DNA of 11,745 nucleotides from Salinisphaeraceae bacterium UBA4764 (GCA_002403445.1 DHHU01000034.1:1-11745), one strand, 5' to 3'; counted from the stretch's first letter, positions 1 to 6,692 are shown. Notes: generated by a model not told the origin, from the sequence alone. Numbers and translations: made by a program.

Positions 1-194
1 CGAGCGGCAATAGCGCGCTGCAACTTCATCGCCATGGGAGGTTTGCGAACCGAATCGCGAACACGTGCTTATGTCGACAAAGCATTGCCAAAGGCCATGC
101 CAAGCTCAAGGCGCCCCCCTGCTTGAAACGCCATTTCACCCGGGAGGTCGATCGGCTGCTGCGGGACCGCCAACAAGTGATTAAGCAAACGTAA
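1..194 (+). pseudogene. IS110-family transposase, decayed C-terminal remnant
   Basis: No single frame is open, but pieces in two frames line up with the C-terminal part of IS110-family transposases (Transposase_20 region). Frame 3 begins with SGNSAL, frame 1 continues with RTESRTRAYVDK (about nt 46-81), and frame 3 then reads AKGHAKLKAPPCLKRHF followed by TREVDRLLRD, ending at TAA 192-194. The family pattern recalled from memory is N-x-A-L, then RTRAYV, a short linker, and CLKRxxxREVxxLL. At least two frame changes are needed to join the parts, and frame 1 stops at TGA 124-126, so the gene is broken unless the sequence has errors. The upstream part lies outside the window. IS110 elements usually lack clear terminal inverted repeats, so the element's right end cannot be placed. 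Confidence 0.6.
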
Positions 195-463
195 ATCCCC
201 GTTTAATATTTAGATGGACAGTAAATTTGTATATTCTGGCCATCATCATTGCCGTGTGGTTCTATGGAGTCATATGAGGTTTTGGAGGTATTTGCTGTTC
301 AGAAGATCACTGTTGTGAACGCTTTATTGCGTGCGTAGTCACCACGATCTGTGCCCGATCAGGGCAATGATAATCCGGAAGCATCGTCACGGACCAGCCA
401 TAGGAAAGATAGATCCTAAAGCCATAGCAGACCCTTGACGAGGCCAAGGGTAAGCTTAAAACT
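195..463. other. Intergenic region between IS remnant and binding-protein gene
   Basis: No gene is recognised here on either strand. The stretch is more AT-rich than its surroundings. It holds a short inverted repeat (TGCCC at 352-356 with GGGCA at 362-366) and the nested hairpin at 414-469 described separately. It may contain the IS110 element's end and old target DNA, but no boundary is visible. Confidence 0.5.
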
Positions 464-469
464 TTAGGA
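414..469 (-). terminator. Nested hairpin at the 3' end of the binding-protein gene
   Basis: Two perfect inverted repeats are nested. The outer arms are TCCTAAAG (414-421) and CTTTAGGA (462-469); the inner arms are ACCCTTG (431-437) and CAAGGGT (445-451) with a 7-base loop. The outer arm includes the TAA stop (464-466) of the minus-strand binding-protein gene. This is the position expected of a 3'-end or transcript-stabilising structure. No clear T-run follows on the minus strand, so intrinsic termination is doubtful. Confidence 0.35.
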
Positions 470-1441
470 AACTGCTGCATTTTGGGCAGCTTCGATCCAT
501 GGTTGGATCATCTGTTTGTTGACACTGGTGTTTGCGCCGAATGCCCGGTTCCCCGAAAGCCAGTTGCGAACTCCCTGGTTCGGGTTATCAGCGCCTTGAA
601 TGGCGAGTTCCAATTGCCCGAGTTGCGACGGCGTTAAATTTATGGCGTCGAGGAATGCGTATGCCTCGGGCTTATCTTTTTTCAGACCTTTGCGGGTTAT
701 CGTATATAGACGGTCATGTAGATTGCTGATCGCGCCTTTAGGGTCTTTCAGGTAGCGTAGATTATAGACGTTGAAGGCCCAGTGCGGCCGATACAGTGCC
801 ACCACGATCGGTTGGTGTTGATTAATGGCCTGACCCAACTGTTTGAGCATCGACTGAGTGCTGCCGGATGTCAGCTTGTAATTGTTGAGATTATAGGCCG
901 GCATGACTTTATTTTTGATGATGCGCATTTCGCCAGCCCCTGGTTCGATACCAACAATCCTATGGTGGAAGCGGCTGTCATAAACAGAAAGATCGCCGAT
1001 GCTTTGGGCTTGGACGTAATCAGGCACAGTTAGTCCCAAAGTAGCGCGACCTTCATACCAAGGGGGAAGTCGAACGACCTCGTTACCGTATTTATTCCAC
1101 TCCGGTTGATGGGTTGTCGGCAACCACACATCCTGAAATGTGTCGATGGAACCGTTGGCCACACCCGAAAACAGGCCGTCAACGGTCTTGCTGACGATAT
1201 TGACGTGATAATCAAAGTGCTCCTCGAGAACCACTTTGGTTAAGTGGCTCAGCGCGACATCCTCGTCCCAACCGATATTACCGATGGTGAGGGTTTTGGC
1301 GGGACCAGCAAAAGCCCGACTGATGCTATTGCCTGCTAGAACCGCACCCCCGGCTGCTGCACCGCTCCAACGCAGGAAGTGACGCCGGGTAAGCGTAGAG
1401 GTGCAATTATGCTTCTTTTGATTGACGTTGTTTGACTCCAT
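464..1441 (-). CDS. Glycine betaine/proline-type ABC substrate-binding protein, Tat-exported (OpuAC family)
   Basis: This is a periplasmic binding protein for a quaternary-amine or related osmolyte, 325 aa, the usual length for the OpuAC/ProX-like family. The N-terminus carries a twin-arginine signal: TRRHFLRW at residues 18-25, a small-residue hydrophobic stretch to about residue 40, and a likely AFA cleavage site near residues 43-45. The mature part begins with the family pattern LTIGNIGWDEDVA (51-63) and has a DVWLPTT segment (104-110) and a RPHWAF segment (218-223). These Trp residues are candidates for the aromatic cage that binds trimethylammonium groups. The ATG at 1441 has AAGGA 7 bases upstream (complement of 1449-1453). 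No permease or ATPase gene is beside it. The nearest transporter is the divergent BCCT carrier, so the protein either serves an ABC system encoded elsewhere or has another sensing or capture role. Ligand identity is not settled by sequence. Confidence 0.88.
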   Translation of the reverse strand: MESNNVNQKKHNCTSTLTRRHFLRWSGAAAGGAVLAGNSISRAFAGPAKTLTIGNIGWDEDVALSHLTKVVLEEHFDYHVNIVSKTVDGLFSGVANGSIDTFQDVWLPTTHQPEWNKYGNEVVRLPPWYEGRATLGLTVPDYVQAQSIGDLSVYDSRFHHRIVGIEPGAGEMRIIKNKVMPAYNLNNYKLTSGSTQSMLKQLGQAINQHQPIVVALYRPHWAFNVYNLRYLKDPKGAISNLHDRLYTITRKGLKKDKPEAYAFLDAINLTPSQLGQLELAIQGADNPNQGVRNWLSGNRAFGANTSVNKQMIQPWIEAAQNAAVS

Positions 1442-1498
1442 CAGAAAGTCCTTGACATTAGATTGAGCTCTTTCTTGAGTCTAAACGATAGACAGATC

Positions 1499-1527
1499 AT
1501 TACCCCGTAACCAATTAGTCTTATCAA
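1499..1527 (-). promoter_or_regulatory. Candidate sigma70 promoter for the binding-protein gene
   Basis: Read on the minus strand, TTGATA (complement of 1522-1527; 5 of 6 to consensus) is followed after exactly 17 bases by GGTAAT (complement of 1499-1504; 4 of 6). This places transcription start about 50 bases upstream of the ATG at 1441. The -10 is only moderate, so this is a candidate. Confidence 0.35.
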
Positions 1528-1546
1528 GGACGTTGCATAGCGCGGG

Positions 1547-1571
1547 TTGAAACTTCCAGCAGGGGTTTCAA
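1547..1571. repeat. Inverted repeat TTGAAAC-N11-GTTTCAA, possible operator
   Basis: Perfect 7-base arms lie at 1547-1553 and 1565-1571, separated by 11 bases, so centres are 18 bases apart (about two helical turns). It sits just upstream of the candidate promoter for the binding-protein gene, which suits a dimeric regulator. No regulator gene is in the window. Confidence 0.4.
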
Positions 1572-1748
1572 GGGCGTTGTTTGTCAGCCACAAAAGGCGC
1601 ACGGCGGGTCGATAATCCCACCCTCACAGTCTTTAAGGTTGGCCGACTTTTGTCTGCCCAGCGCGTTCGTGACGGGGCTTCGGCTGTCTATCCTTCTACG
1701 TAACGGTCTTGACGTCAGGGGATGAATACGCTCACATAGATAAGCCGC

Positions 1749-1762
1749 CGCCCATGTGGGCG
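1749..1762. repeat. Inverted repeat CGCCCA-TG-TGGGCG
   Basis: Perfect 6-base arms are separated by two bases, just upstream of an AT-rich patch (TTATAAATATT, starting at 1773) and about 130 bases before the BCCT start. The 2-base gap is too small for an RNA hairpin loop without opening pairs, so a DNA-level operator is the likelier reading. Confidence 0.3.
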
Positions 1763-1814
1763 ACCAGCTCGGTTATAAATATTCAAATCAACCTAATTGA
1801 GCACGTTAAACACT

Positions 1815-1840
1815 CGGCATGCCGCAGCTAAACCGCGGTT
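1815..1840. repeat. Two adjacent perfect 10-base palindromes in the BCCT leader
   Basis: CGGCATGCCG (1815-1824) and AACCGCGGTT (1831-1840) are both perfect palindromes, with centres 16 bases apart. They lie 55-80 bases upstream of the BCCT start codon. They could be a paired operator site; function is inferred from position only. Confidence 0.35.
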
Positions 1841-1894
1841 GTTTGTTTTATCCGGTGTACGACGTGCAGGCCAGTCGCAAGGAGATTTGCCTCA

Positions 1895-3475
1895 ATGGAC
1901 AAAATCACAGCGTATTTGAACAAGCACACCAACCCGCCCGTATTTCTCATATCCGGGACTGTCGTCATAGCGCTCGTTATTCTTGGCGTCGTGCTGCCCA
2001 ATGGTTTTAACTCTGTTGCTAACACCATTCTCGGCGGCATCACCCATTACTTCGGCTGGTTGTACGTGTTTTCGACGGCCTTTTTCGTAGTGTTCGTCAT
2101 ATGGATAGCCTCGAGCCGCTGGGGGAATCTCAAACTCGGACCGGACGATGCCGAAGAAGAGTTTGATACCTGGTCGTGGGTATCCATGATGTTTACTTGT
2201 GGCATGGGTATTGGCCTGGTGTATTACGGTGTTTCCGAGCCGGTTATGCTTTTCAAGAATCCGCCGGTAGGAACAGGGGGCACTGAACACGCTGCCACCG
2301 TGGCTATGAACTACACGTTCTTTCACTGGTGTCTTCAACCATGGGCTATCTATATCGTTCTTGGCTTGTCGCTAGGCTATTTCACTTACCGGCGTGGGCT
2401 GCCACTGAAGCCTGCAGCAGCGTTCTATCCGCTTATCGGGGACCGTATTTATGGCCCGATCGGGCACGGTGTGGATATTCTGGCGGTTTTTGGAACCTTG
2501 TTCGGATTGGCAACGTCGATTGGCCTGGGGGCAAATCAGATTGCTGCCGGTTTGCATACGCTGTTCGGCATCCCGCCCGGAATTGTCACCGAACTGCTCA
2601 TTATTGTAGTTGTTGAAATGCTCGCGATCACTAGCGTCATGCTGGGCGTGGACGCAGGGATCCGGCGGCTTTCGGTGATCAACATGTGGCTGGCGATCGG
2701 CCTCGCATTATTTGTTTTTATCGTCGGTCCGACACTTTATATGTTGTCGACCCTGATGACCGATACCGGCTACTACCTGGAGAACTTTGTACAAACCAGC
2801 CTAAATCTCTGGACCAGTGGCAAAGGCCAGCAGTTCCAGAACGCATGGACATTGTTCTATTGGGGCTGGTGGATTTCCTGGTCGCCGTTCGTGGGGCTGT
2901 TCGTTGCCCGTATTTCCTATGGCTACACGATTCGTAAATTTATTCTGGGCACGCTACTCATTCCATCTGGTGCCTCGATTGTTTGGTTCATCATCTTCGG
3001 TCGTTCCGCACTGCATAGTCTTTTGAATGGTGGCGACAAGGCTTTGCAAAGCGCCAGCGCACCGCAGGCTATCTTCATTCTGATGAATCAGTTGCCGGTA
3101 CCCGAGATTATTTCTATCATCGCCGGGTTTTTGGCAATAATCGTGGTTACTTTGTTCTTCGCCACGTCGTCAGACTCTGGATCCTTGGTTGTTGATGTTC
3201 TAACCAACGGGGGGGACCCGGACCCGATATGGCAACAAAAAGCCTTTTGGGCCATCATGGAAGGTGTTGTTGCAGCTGTGCTGCTGACTGCTGGCGCGGT
3301 GAGTGGGGGCAACCCGCTGAGTGCCCTGCAGACTGCAGCAGTGACCACTGGTCTTCCGTTTTGCATCATACTTCTGGTGATGTGCGTTTCCTTGATCAAG
3401 GCACTGAACGAAGAAACCATTGGAACCGATCGCGCGCTGAGTAAGAGCCGACAAAGTCCAGTATCAGCTAAGTAG
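1895..3475 (+). CDS. BCCT-family betaine/choline/carnitine-type transporter
   Basis: This is a secondary carrier that imports a quaternary amine or other compatible solute, probably driven by sodium or proton gradient, in the inner membrane. At 526 aa with about twelve hydrophobic segments it has normal BCCT length. Signature parts are GMGIGLVYYGVSEP (103-116) in the unwound TM3 region and FYWGWWISWSPFVGLF (321-336), which supplies the Trp cluster for cation-pi binding, plus TSSDSGSLVVD (424-434). The C-terminal tail after the last helix is short (about 25 residues), unlike carriers with long osmosensing tails such as BetT or BetP. The ATG at 1895 is preceded by AAGGAG (1879-1884) at 10 bases. 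Tandem stops TAG-TAA end the gene and a hairpin follows directly. After ARIS the usual RGR is replaced by YGY (342-344). The divergent betaine-type binding protein supports an osmolyte role. The exact substrate cannot be read from sequence. Confidence 0.93.
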   Translation: MDKITAYLNKHTNPPVFLISGTVVIALVILGVVLPNGFNSVANTILGGITHYFGWLYVFSTAFFVVFVIWIASSRWGNLKLGPDDAEEEFDTWSWVSMMFTCGMGIGLVYYGVSEPVMLFKNPPVGTGGTEHAATVAMNYTFFHWCLQPWAIYIVLGLSLGYFTYRRGLPLKPAAAFYPLIGDRIYGPIGHGVDILAVFGTLFGLATSIGLGANQIAAGLHTLFGIPPGIVTELLIIVVVEMLAITSVMLGVDAGIRRLSVINMWLAIGLALFVFIVGPTLYMLSTLMTDTGYYLENFVQTSLNLWTSGKGQQFQNAWTLFYWGWWISWSPFVGLFVARISYGYTIRKFILGTLLIPSGASIVWFIIFGRSALHSLLNGGDKALQSASAPQAIFILMNQLPVPEIISIIAGFLAIIVVTLFFATSSDSGSLVVDVLTNGGDPDPIWQQKAFWAIMEGVVAAVLLTAGAVSGGNPLSALQTAAVTTGLPFCIILLVMCVSLIKALNEETIGTDRALSKSRQSPVSAK

Positions 3476-3480
3476 TAATT

Positions 3481-3520
3481 GCCGGGGCTTGCATGAAGTA
3501 GGTCCCGGTATCCTATTTTA
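3481..3520 (+). terminator. Likely rho-independent terminator after the BCCT gene
   Basis: Starting 5 bases after the first stop codon, GCCGGGGCTTGC (3481-3492) can pair with GTAGGTCCCGGT (3498-3509) around a 5-base ATGAA loop. This gives 12 pairs including four G-U. A U-rich patch (TATTTT, 3514-3519) follows after a short gap. The position suits termination of the transporter transcript before the Hsp20 gene. The T-tract is short and offset, so efficiency is uncertain. Confidence 0.55.
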
Positions 3521-3559
3521 AGGCCGGTCAAAATATCTCAGCGTTCTTTAACCGGTTGT

Positions 3560-3590
3560 GCCTAAAGTAAAAAAATCGCCTAAATATAGT
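3560..3590 (+). promoter_or_regulatory. Candidate -10 box and direct repeat upstream of hsp20
   Basis: TATAGT (3585-3590; 5 of 6 to TATAAT) lies just upstream of the Hsp20 ribosome-binding site, implying a very short leader. No good -35 hexamer stands at 16-18 bases. A direct repeat GCCTAAA (3560-3566 and 3578-3584, period 18) precedes it and could be an activator or alternative sigma site. Confidence 0.25.
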
Positions 3591-3609
3591 GATCGAGACT
3601 CAGGAGTAA

Positions 3610-4110
3610 ATGAGTATGGCCAAACGAAAAAGCGCCAGCAGTAGTCAACACAATCCCTTCCGCGGATTCATGGATTTCATGAGTGAAATGAATCGCGCCC
3701 AGGAGCAATTTTTTCTTCAGCATAGCGGAGAACCGGGTCGTGCTGGCAATGCTGCACATTCCCACGCTTATGTGCCGCCTACGGATATCTTTGCCCAAGG
3801 CGGCGATCTAATCATCCGCTGCGAAGTCGCAGGAGCAAAAAAAGAAGATATACATGTCACGGTGACTAACGGCGTTCTGACTATAGCCGGTGAACGTCAT
3901 AGTGAACTTGATGAAAGTCAAGTTACATATTATACCCGCGAACGTAGTTACGGAGAATTCCGCCGGGACATGCTACTTCCTGAGGGTGTGAATATAGATC
4001 ATGTCACGGCGCAAACGCATAACGGCTTGTTGGAGGTTGTCGTTTCTGGCGCTGCGAACACCCAGACAAGTAATATCAACGTGCCAATTTCGGAGCATGA
4101 CGACAGCTAA
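3610..4110 (+). CDS. Small heat-shock protein, Hsp20/alpha-crystallin family
   Basis: This is an ATP-independent holdase chaperone in the cytoplasm that binds unfolding proteins and forms oligomers; 166 aa, typical of the family. The N-terminal arm (1-52) contains NPFRGFMDFM and a polar Gln-rich stretch. The alpha-crystallin domain runs from about 55 to 147, opening with PPTDIFAQGGDLIIRCEVAG and containing the hallmark NGLLEVVV (138-145). The tail has an I-x-V-type element (INV, 156-158) of the kind that docks into neighbouring subunits. Two starts are possible: ATG 3610 and ATG 3616. AGGAG (3602-3606) is 3 bases from the first and 9 from the second, so the shorter form starting MAKRK may be the real one. 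The gene stands alone between a terminator and a convergent gene. No clear sigma32 promoter or RNA thermometer was found. Confidence 0.93.
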   Translation: MSMAKRKSASSSQHNPFRGFMDFMSEMNRAQEQFFLQHSGEPGRAGNAAHSHAYVPPTDIFAQGGDLIIRCEVAGAKKEDIHVTVTNGVLTIAGERHSELDESQVTYYTRERSYGEFRRDMLLPEGVNIDHVTAQTHNGLLEVVVSGAANTQTSNINVPISEHDDS

Positions 4111-4182
4111 TTATTGACTGTCTAATTGACATCGTCTGGACGAGCGATTGTCGGGGTTACCGTACGGGTAGTATGAATCTCT

Positions 4183-5208
4183 TTATTTAGAGTTTAAAAA
4201 ACCATCTAGAAAGCTTTTGCAGTTCCACGCCAGATTATCGACATCGTAACCGCCTTCCTGAATTATAACTGTGGGTAACCCCATGCCATGGACAAGCCGC
4301 CCAATCTGCTCGAACCCGTCGCTATCCACATCGACTTGCGACTGCGGGTCATTACGGTAGATATCGAACCCCAGCGGCAGTATCAGCACATCCGCGTCGA
4401 ACAGACGGATCCCTTTTAACGCTTGATCCATTAAATCAAAAAAAACCGATCCGGCTGAACCGTGTGGCATGGGCAGGTTGATATTGGCGCCTTCCCCGTT
4501 ACCAATACCACGTTCATCTTCAAATCCTGTAACTACCGGATAGAAATTGGTTGGGTCAGCATGGATAGAAATATAAAGTACATCAGCTCGGTCATAGAAG
4601 ATTTCCTGTATTCCTTGGCCGTGGTGCATATCAGGGTCTAGAATCGCGACGCGAGAAAAACCCTGACCGCGTAACCATTCGGCAGCTATCGCGGCATTGT
4701 TGAGATAACAGAATCCTCCGGCCGCATCACGTCGTGCATGATGCCCAGGCGGGCGGCATAACCCATAGGCAGCGCGCGCCCCATTGGCCAGTGCATCAGC
4801 GGCGGCGATGGCGCTCTGCGCTGAGGCATAGGCGGCCTGCCAAGTGCCGGCTCCGATAGGTGAACTGCCGTCTGCCTGATATCGAGCGGCTTCAGCCAGA
4901 ATGCCGCGTAACGGGTTGGGTGACCGTACGAACACATTTGACATCACCTCGTTACCCCAGTCTTGGGGGCCGCTCGTCCAACGACGATGGGCCGATTCTA
5001 AAAATCGAAGATAGCCCAGATCGTGTACGGCAGCGATCGGTCCCATGCCGAAGTCGCGAGGAGCCTCGACGGCAAGGCCTGCGGCTTCTACACCGCTCAG
5101 CAGCGCCGTCGTTCGCCTGGGCAACTCCTGTGGGTCCCGCATCTGGCCCCGTGTGAAGTAGCTTTTGGGTTCGTGGTGATTTTGTGTTGTGTCGAAAAAA
5201 ACTTGCAC
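4183..5208 (-). CDS. Acetylpolyamine amidohydrolase / histone-deacetylase-like enzyme
   Basis: This is a zinc amidohydrolase of the arginase-deacetylase fold, expected to hydrolyse an N-acetyl group from an acetylated polyamine, amine or amino acid in the cytoplasm; 341 aa, matching bacterial AphA proteins. Visible motifs are RPPGHH (152-157, the His-His pair), GGFCYLNNAAIAA (164-176), the metal-binding DPDMHHGQG (191-199, with D193 and H195 as ligands), LGFD (279-282, D282 as third ligand) and EGGYDVDNL (318-326, with catalytic Tyr 321). All residues needed for catalysis appear present. The common DVDYHHGNG sequence is altered (V to P, Y to M, N to Q). The start is GTG at 5208 with GAGG (complement of 5215-5218) 6 bases upstream. 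It is 17 bases downstream of the aldehyde dehydrogenase gene on the same strand, implying one transcript. Substrate is not determined; the operon suggests a small acetylated amine. Confidence 0.88.
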   Translation of the reverse strand: MQVFFDTTQNHHEPKSYFTRGQMRDPQELPRRTTALLSGVEAAGLAVEAPRDFGMGPIAAVHDLGYLRFLESAHRRWTSGPQDWGNEVMSNVFVRSPNPLRGILAEAARYQADGSSPIGAGTWQAAYASAQSAIAAADALANGARAAYGLCRPPGHHARRDAAGGFCYLNNAAIAAEWLRGQGFSRVAILDPDMHHGQGIQEIFYDRADVLYISIHADPTNFYPVVTGFEDERGIGNGEGANINLPMPHGSAGSVFFDLMDQALKGIRLFDADVLILPLGFDIYRNDPQSQVDVDSDGFEQIGRLVHGMGLPTVIIQEGGYDVDNLAWNCKSFLDGFLNSK

Positions 5209-5225
5209 GGCTGGCCTCGTTATAT

Positions 5226-6689
5226 TTAACCGCCATTGGGCACGGTTTGGGGTTCCGTGAATTCCAGCAGTCCTTCACGACCGCCTTCACGACCAATCCC
5301 GGACTGTTTCATGCCGCCAAACGGCGCATGGGCGGCTGGCCCAGTACCAGTATTTAAGCCGCAGTGTCCGAAACTCAAGCGAGAAATAATGTGATGCGCG
5401 CGATCGCTATTGGAGCAAAAAACATAAGCGGCTAGGCCAAATTCGGTGTCGTTACCGGCCATGATCGCCTCTTCATCGGATTTGAACCGGATTAAAGGCA
5501 CCAAAGGGCCAAATGTTTCTTCGCGGGTGCAGAGCATCTCATGAGTGACGCGGCTTATAACGGTCGGCGGGTAAAACAGATTGCGATCACTGGATAGTTC
5601 GTTCGGATGTTTTCCCGTTTCAAGAGTGGCACCGTTTTCTAGTGCATCTGCGACGTGTTTTTTCACTTTATTGAAGCCGTCGGCATTGATTAGCGGTCCC
5701 ATGTCGACGTTGTCGTCCATGCCGTCGCCTACTCGCATGGCTTTGACCTTGGCTACCAGCTTCTCCGTGAACTCGTCGTAAATACTGTCTTGTACATAAA
5801 TACGATTGGCGCACACGCAGGTCTGACCGCTTCCACGAAACTTATTTGCAATCAGATTGGTGGCGGCCGCATCCAGATCAGCGTCGTCACAAACAATAAA
5901 CGGTGCATTGCCACCCAGTTCCAAGCCAAGTTTTTTAATCTGTTCTTTGGTATTGTTTATCAGTAGTCGCCCGACGCCGGTGGAGCCCGTAAACGAAAGC
6001 ATGGGCACATCAGGCGAGCCGGTCAGGGTGTTACCGATCTCGGTTTCCTCTCCAATCACGAGATTCACCATGCCCGGCGGCAAATCGAGCCGGTCGTGTA
6101 TAAGTTGAAACATGGCAATCATCGTGAGGGGGGTTTCTTGGGCTGGTTTAGTCACGCTTGGACAGTCGGCCGCGAGCGCGGGGGCAAGTTTCTTAGCGAT
6201 CATGCCGATCGGGAAATTCCAGGGGGTAATCAAGCCAACTACGCCTACAGGGCGATGATGCACTGTCCAGCTGCAGCCCTTGACGTTGCCAGGCAGCGTA
6301 TCAGGTTGTAATTCGTCGATTATCTCGGCGAAATAGTCGAAAAAGCTGGCGGCATAATCTACTTCACCCTGGGCTTCCTGCCAGGGCTTGCCATGCTCCA
6401 GACAAAGAACCCGACCGATTTCCCGTTTTTCATCGCGCAGCGCATTGGCAATATCTTCCAGCCATTCACGCCGGGTTTGAATATCGCGCCGTGACTGATT
6501 GGCGCGTTTCGCAGCCGCTATGGCGCGCTCGGTCTCGATGGTTCCCATCATCCCGACATCGGTCAGTTTTTTGCCATTAGCGGGATTGCTGACCGCAAAT
6601 GATTTGTCACTTTCAGCCTGGCACCAACTGCCGTCGATATAGCCGCCGATATTTTTGAGAAGATAAGATTCAATCATGTGTATAACCAC
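5226..6689 (-). CDS. NAD(P)-dependent aldehyde dehydrogenase, succinate-semialdehyde dehydrogenase-like
   Basis: This enzyme oxidises an aldehyde to an acid with NAD(P). At 487 aa it is typical of the GabD branch of the ALDH superfamily. Key elements are PWNFP (156-160), cofactor lysine in TKPA (K181), FTGST (233-237), ELGG with general base E258, and GQTCVCANR (289-296) with catalytic C291 and the second Cys C293 common in SSADH-type enzymes; EETFGP (390-395) completes the cofactor site. Two residues that hold the substrate carboxylate in SSADH seem changed: the Arg after PWNFP is Lys (K166), and the Ser before PFGG is replaced by P451/A452. R285 is kept. A different semialdehyde substrate is therefore likely. 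The start may be GTG 6689 or ATG 6677; a small hairpin (6693-6708) sits right before the former. It lies between the hydroxyacid dehydrogenase (58-base gap) and deacetylase genes (17-base gap). Confidence 0.92.
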   Translation of the reverse strand: MVIHMIESYLLKNIGGYIDGSWCQAESDKSFAVSNPANGKKLTDVGMMGTIETERAIAAAKRANQSRRDIQTRREWLEDIANALRDEKREIGRVLCLEHGKPWQEAQGEVDYAASFFDYFAEIIDELQPDTLPGNVKGCSWTVHHRPVGVVGLITPWNFPIGMIAKKLAPALAADCPSVTKPAQETPLTMIAMFQLIHDRLDLPPGMVNLVIGEETEIGNTLTGSPDVPMLSFTGSTGVGRLLINNTKEQIKKLGLELGGNAPFIVCDDADLDAAATNLIANKFRGSGQTCVCANRIYVQDSIYDEFTEKLVAKVKAMRVGDGMDDNVDMGPLINADGFNKVKKHVADALENGATLETGKHPNELSSDRNLFYPPTVISRVTHEMLCTREETFGPLVPLIRFKSDEEAIMAGNDTEFGLAAYVFCSNSDRAHHIISRLSFGHCGLNTGTGPAAHAPFGGMKQSGIGREGGREGLLEFTEPQTVPNGG

Positions 6690-6692
6690 TTT

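Larger units (their letters stand above)
1442..1894. other. Long divergent intergenic region with several inverted repeats
   Basis: This is 453 bases without a convincing gene, between the divergent binding-protein and BCCT genes. It contains a candidate minus-strand promoter (1499-1527), the TTGAAAC/GTTTCAA inverted repeat (1547-1571), a CGCCCA-TG-TGGGCG repeat (1749-1762), an AT-rich patch (about 1773-1800) and two perfect 10-base palindromes (1815-1824 and 1831-1840). No sigma70 promoter good enough to call was found for the BCCT gene. Short overlapping reading frames here show no family features. Confidence 0.6.

Noticed and set aside
1892..2338. 148-residue antisense frame inside the BCCT gene, and similar frames inside other genes
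   Set aside because: These are antisense readings of strongly coding sequence with no recognisable motif or ribosome-binding site.
3488..3511. Sigma32-like promoter (CTTGCA and CCCGGTAT) upstream of hsp20
   Set aside because: The spacing is about 10 bases, too short for sigma32. The bases also lie inside the better-supported terminator hairpin of the BCCT gene.
3591..3612. RNA thermometer (ROSE or FourU) in the hsp20 leader
   Set aside because: No U-run or complementary segment that would pair with AGGAG was found; ACTC-AG-GAGT leaves too small a loop.
4176..4195. Hairpin AATCTCT/AGAGTTT between hsp20 and the deacetylase gene as a terminator
   Set aside because: It has an A/T-rich stem with a central mismatch, overlaps the deacetylase stop, and no T-run follows on either strand.
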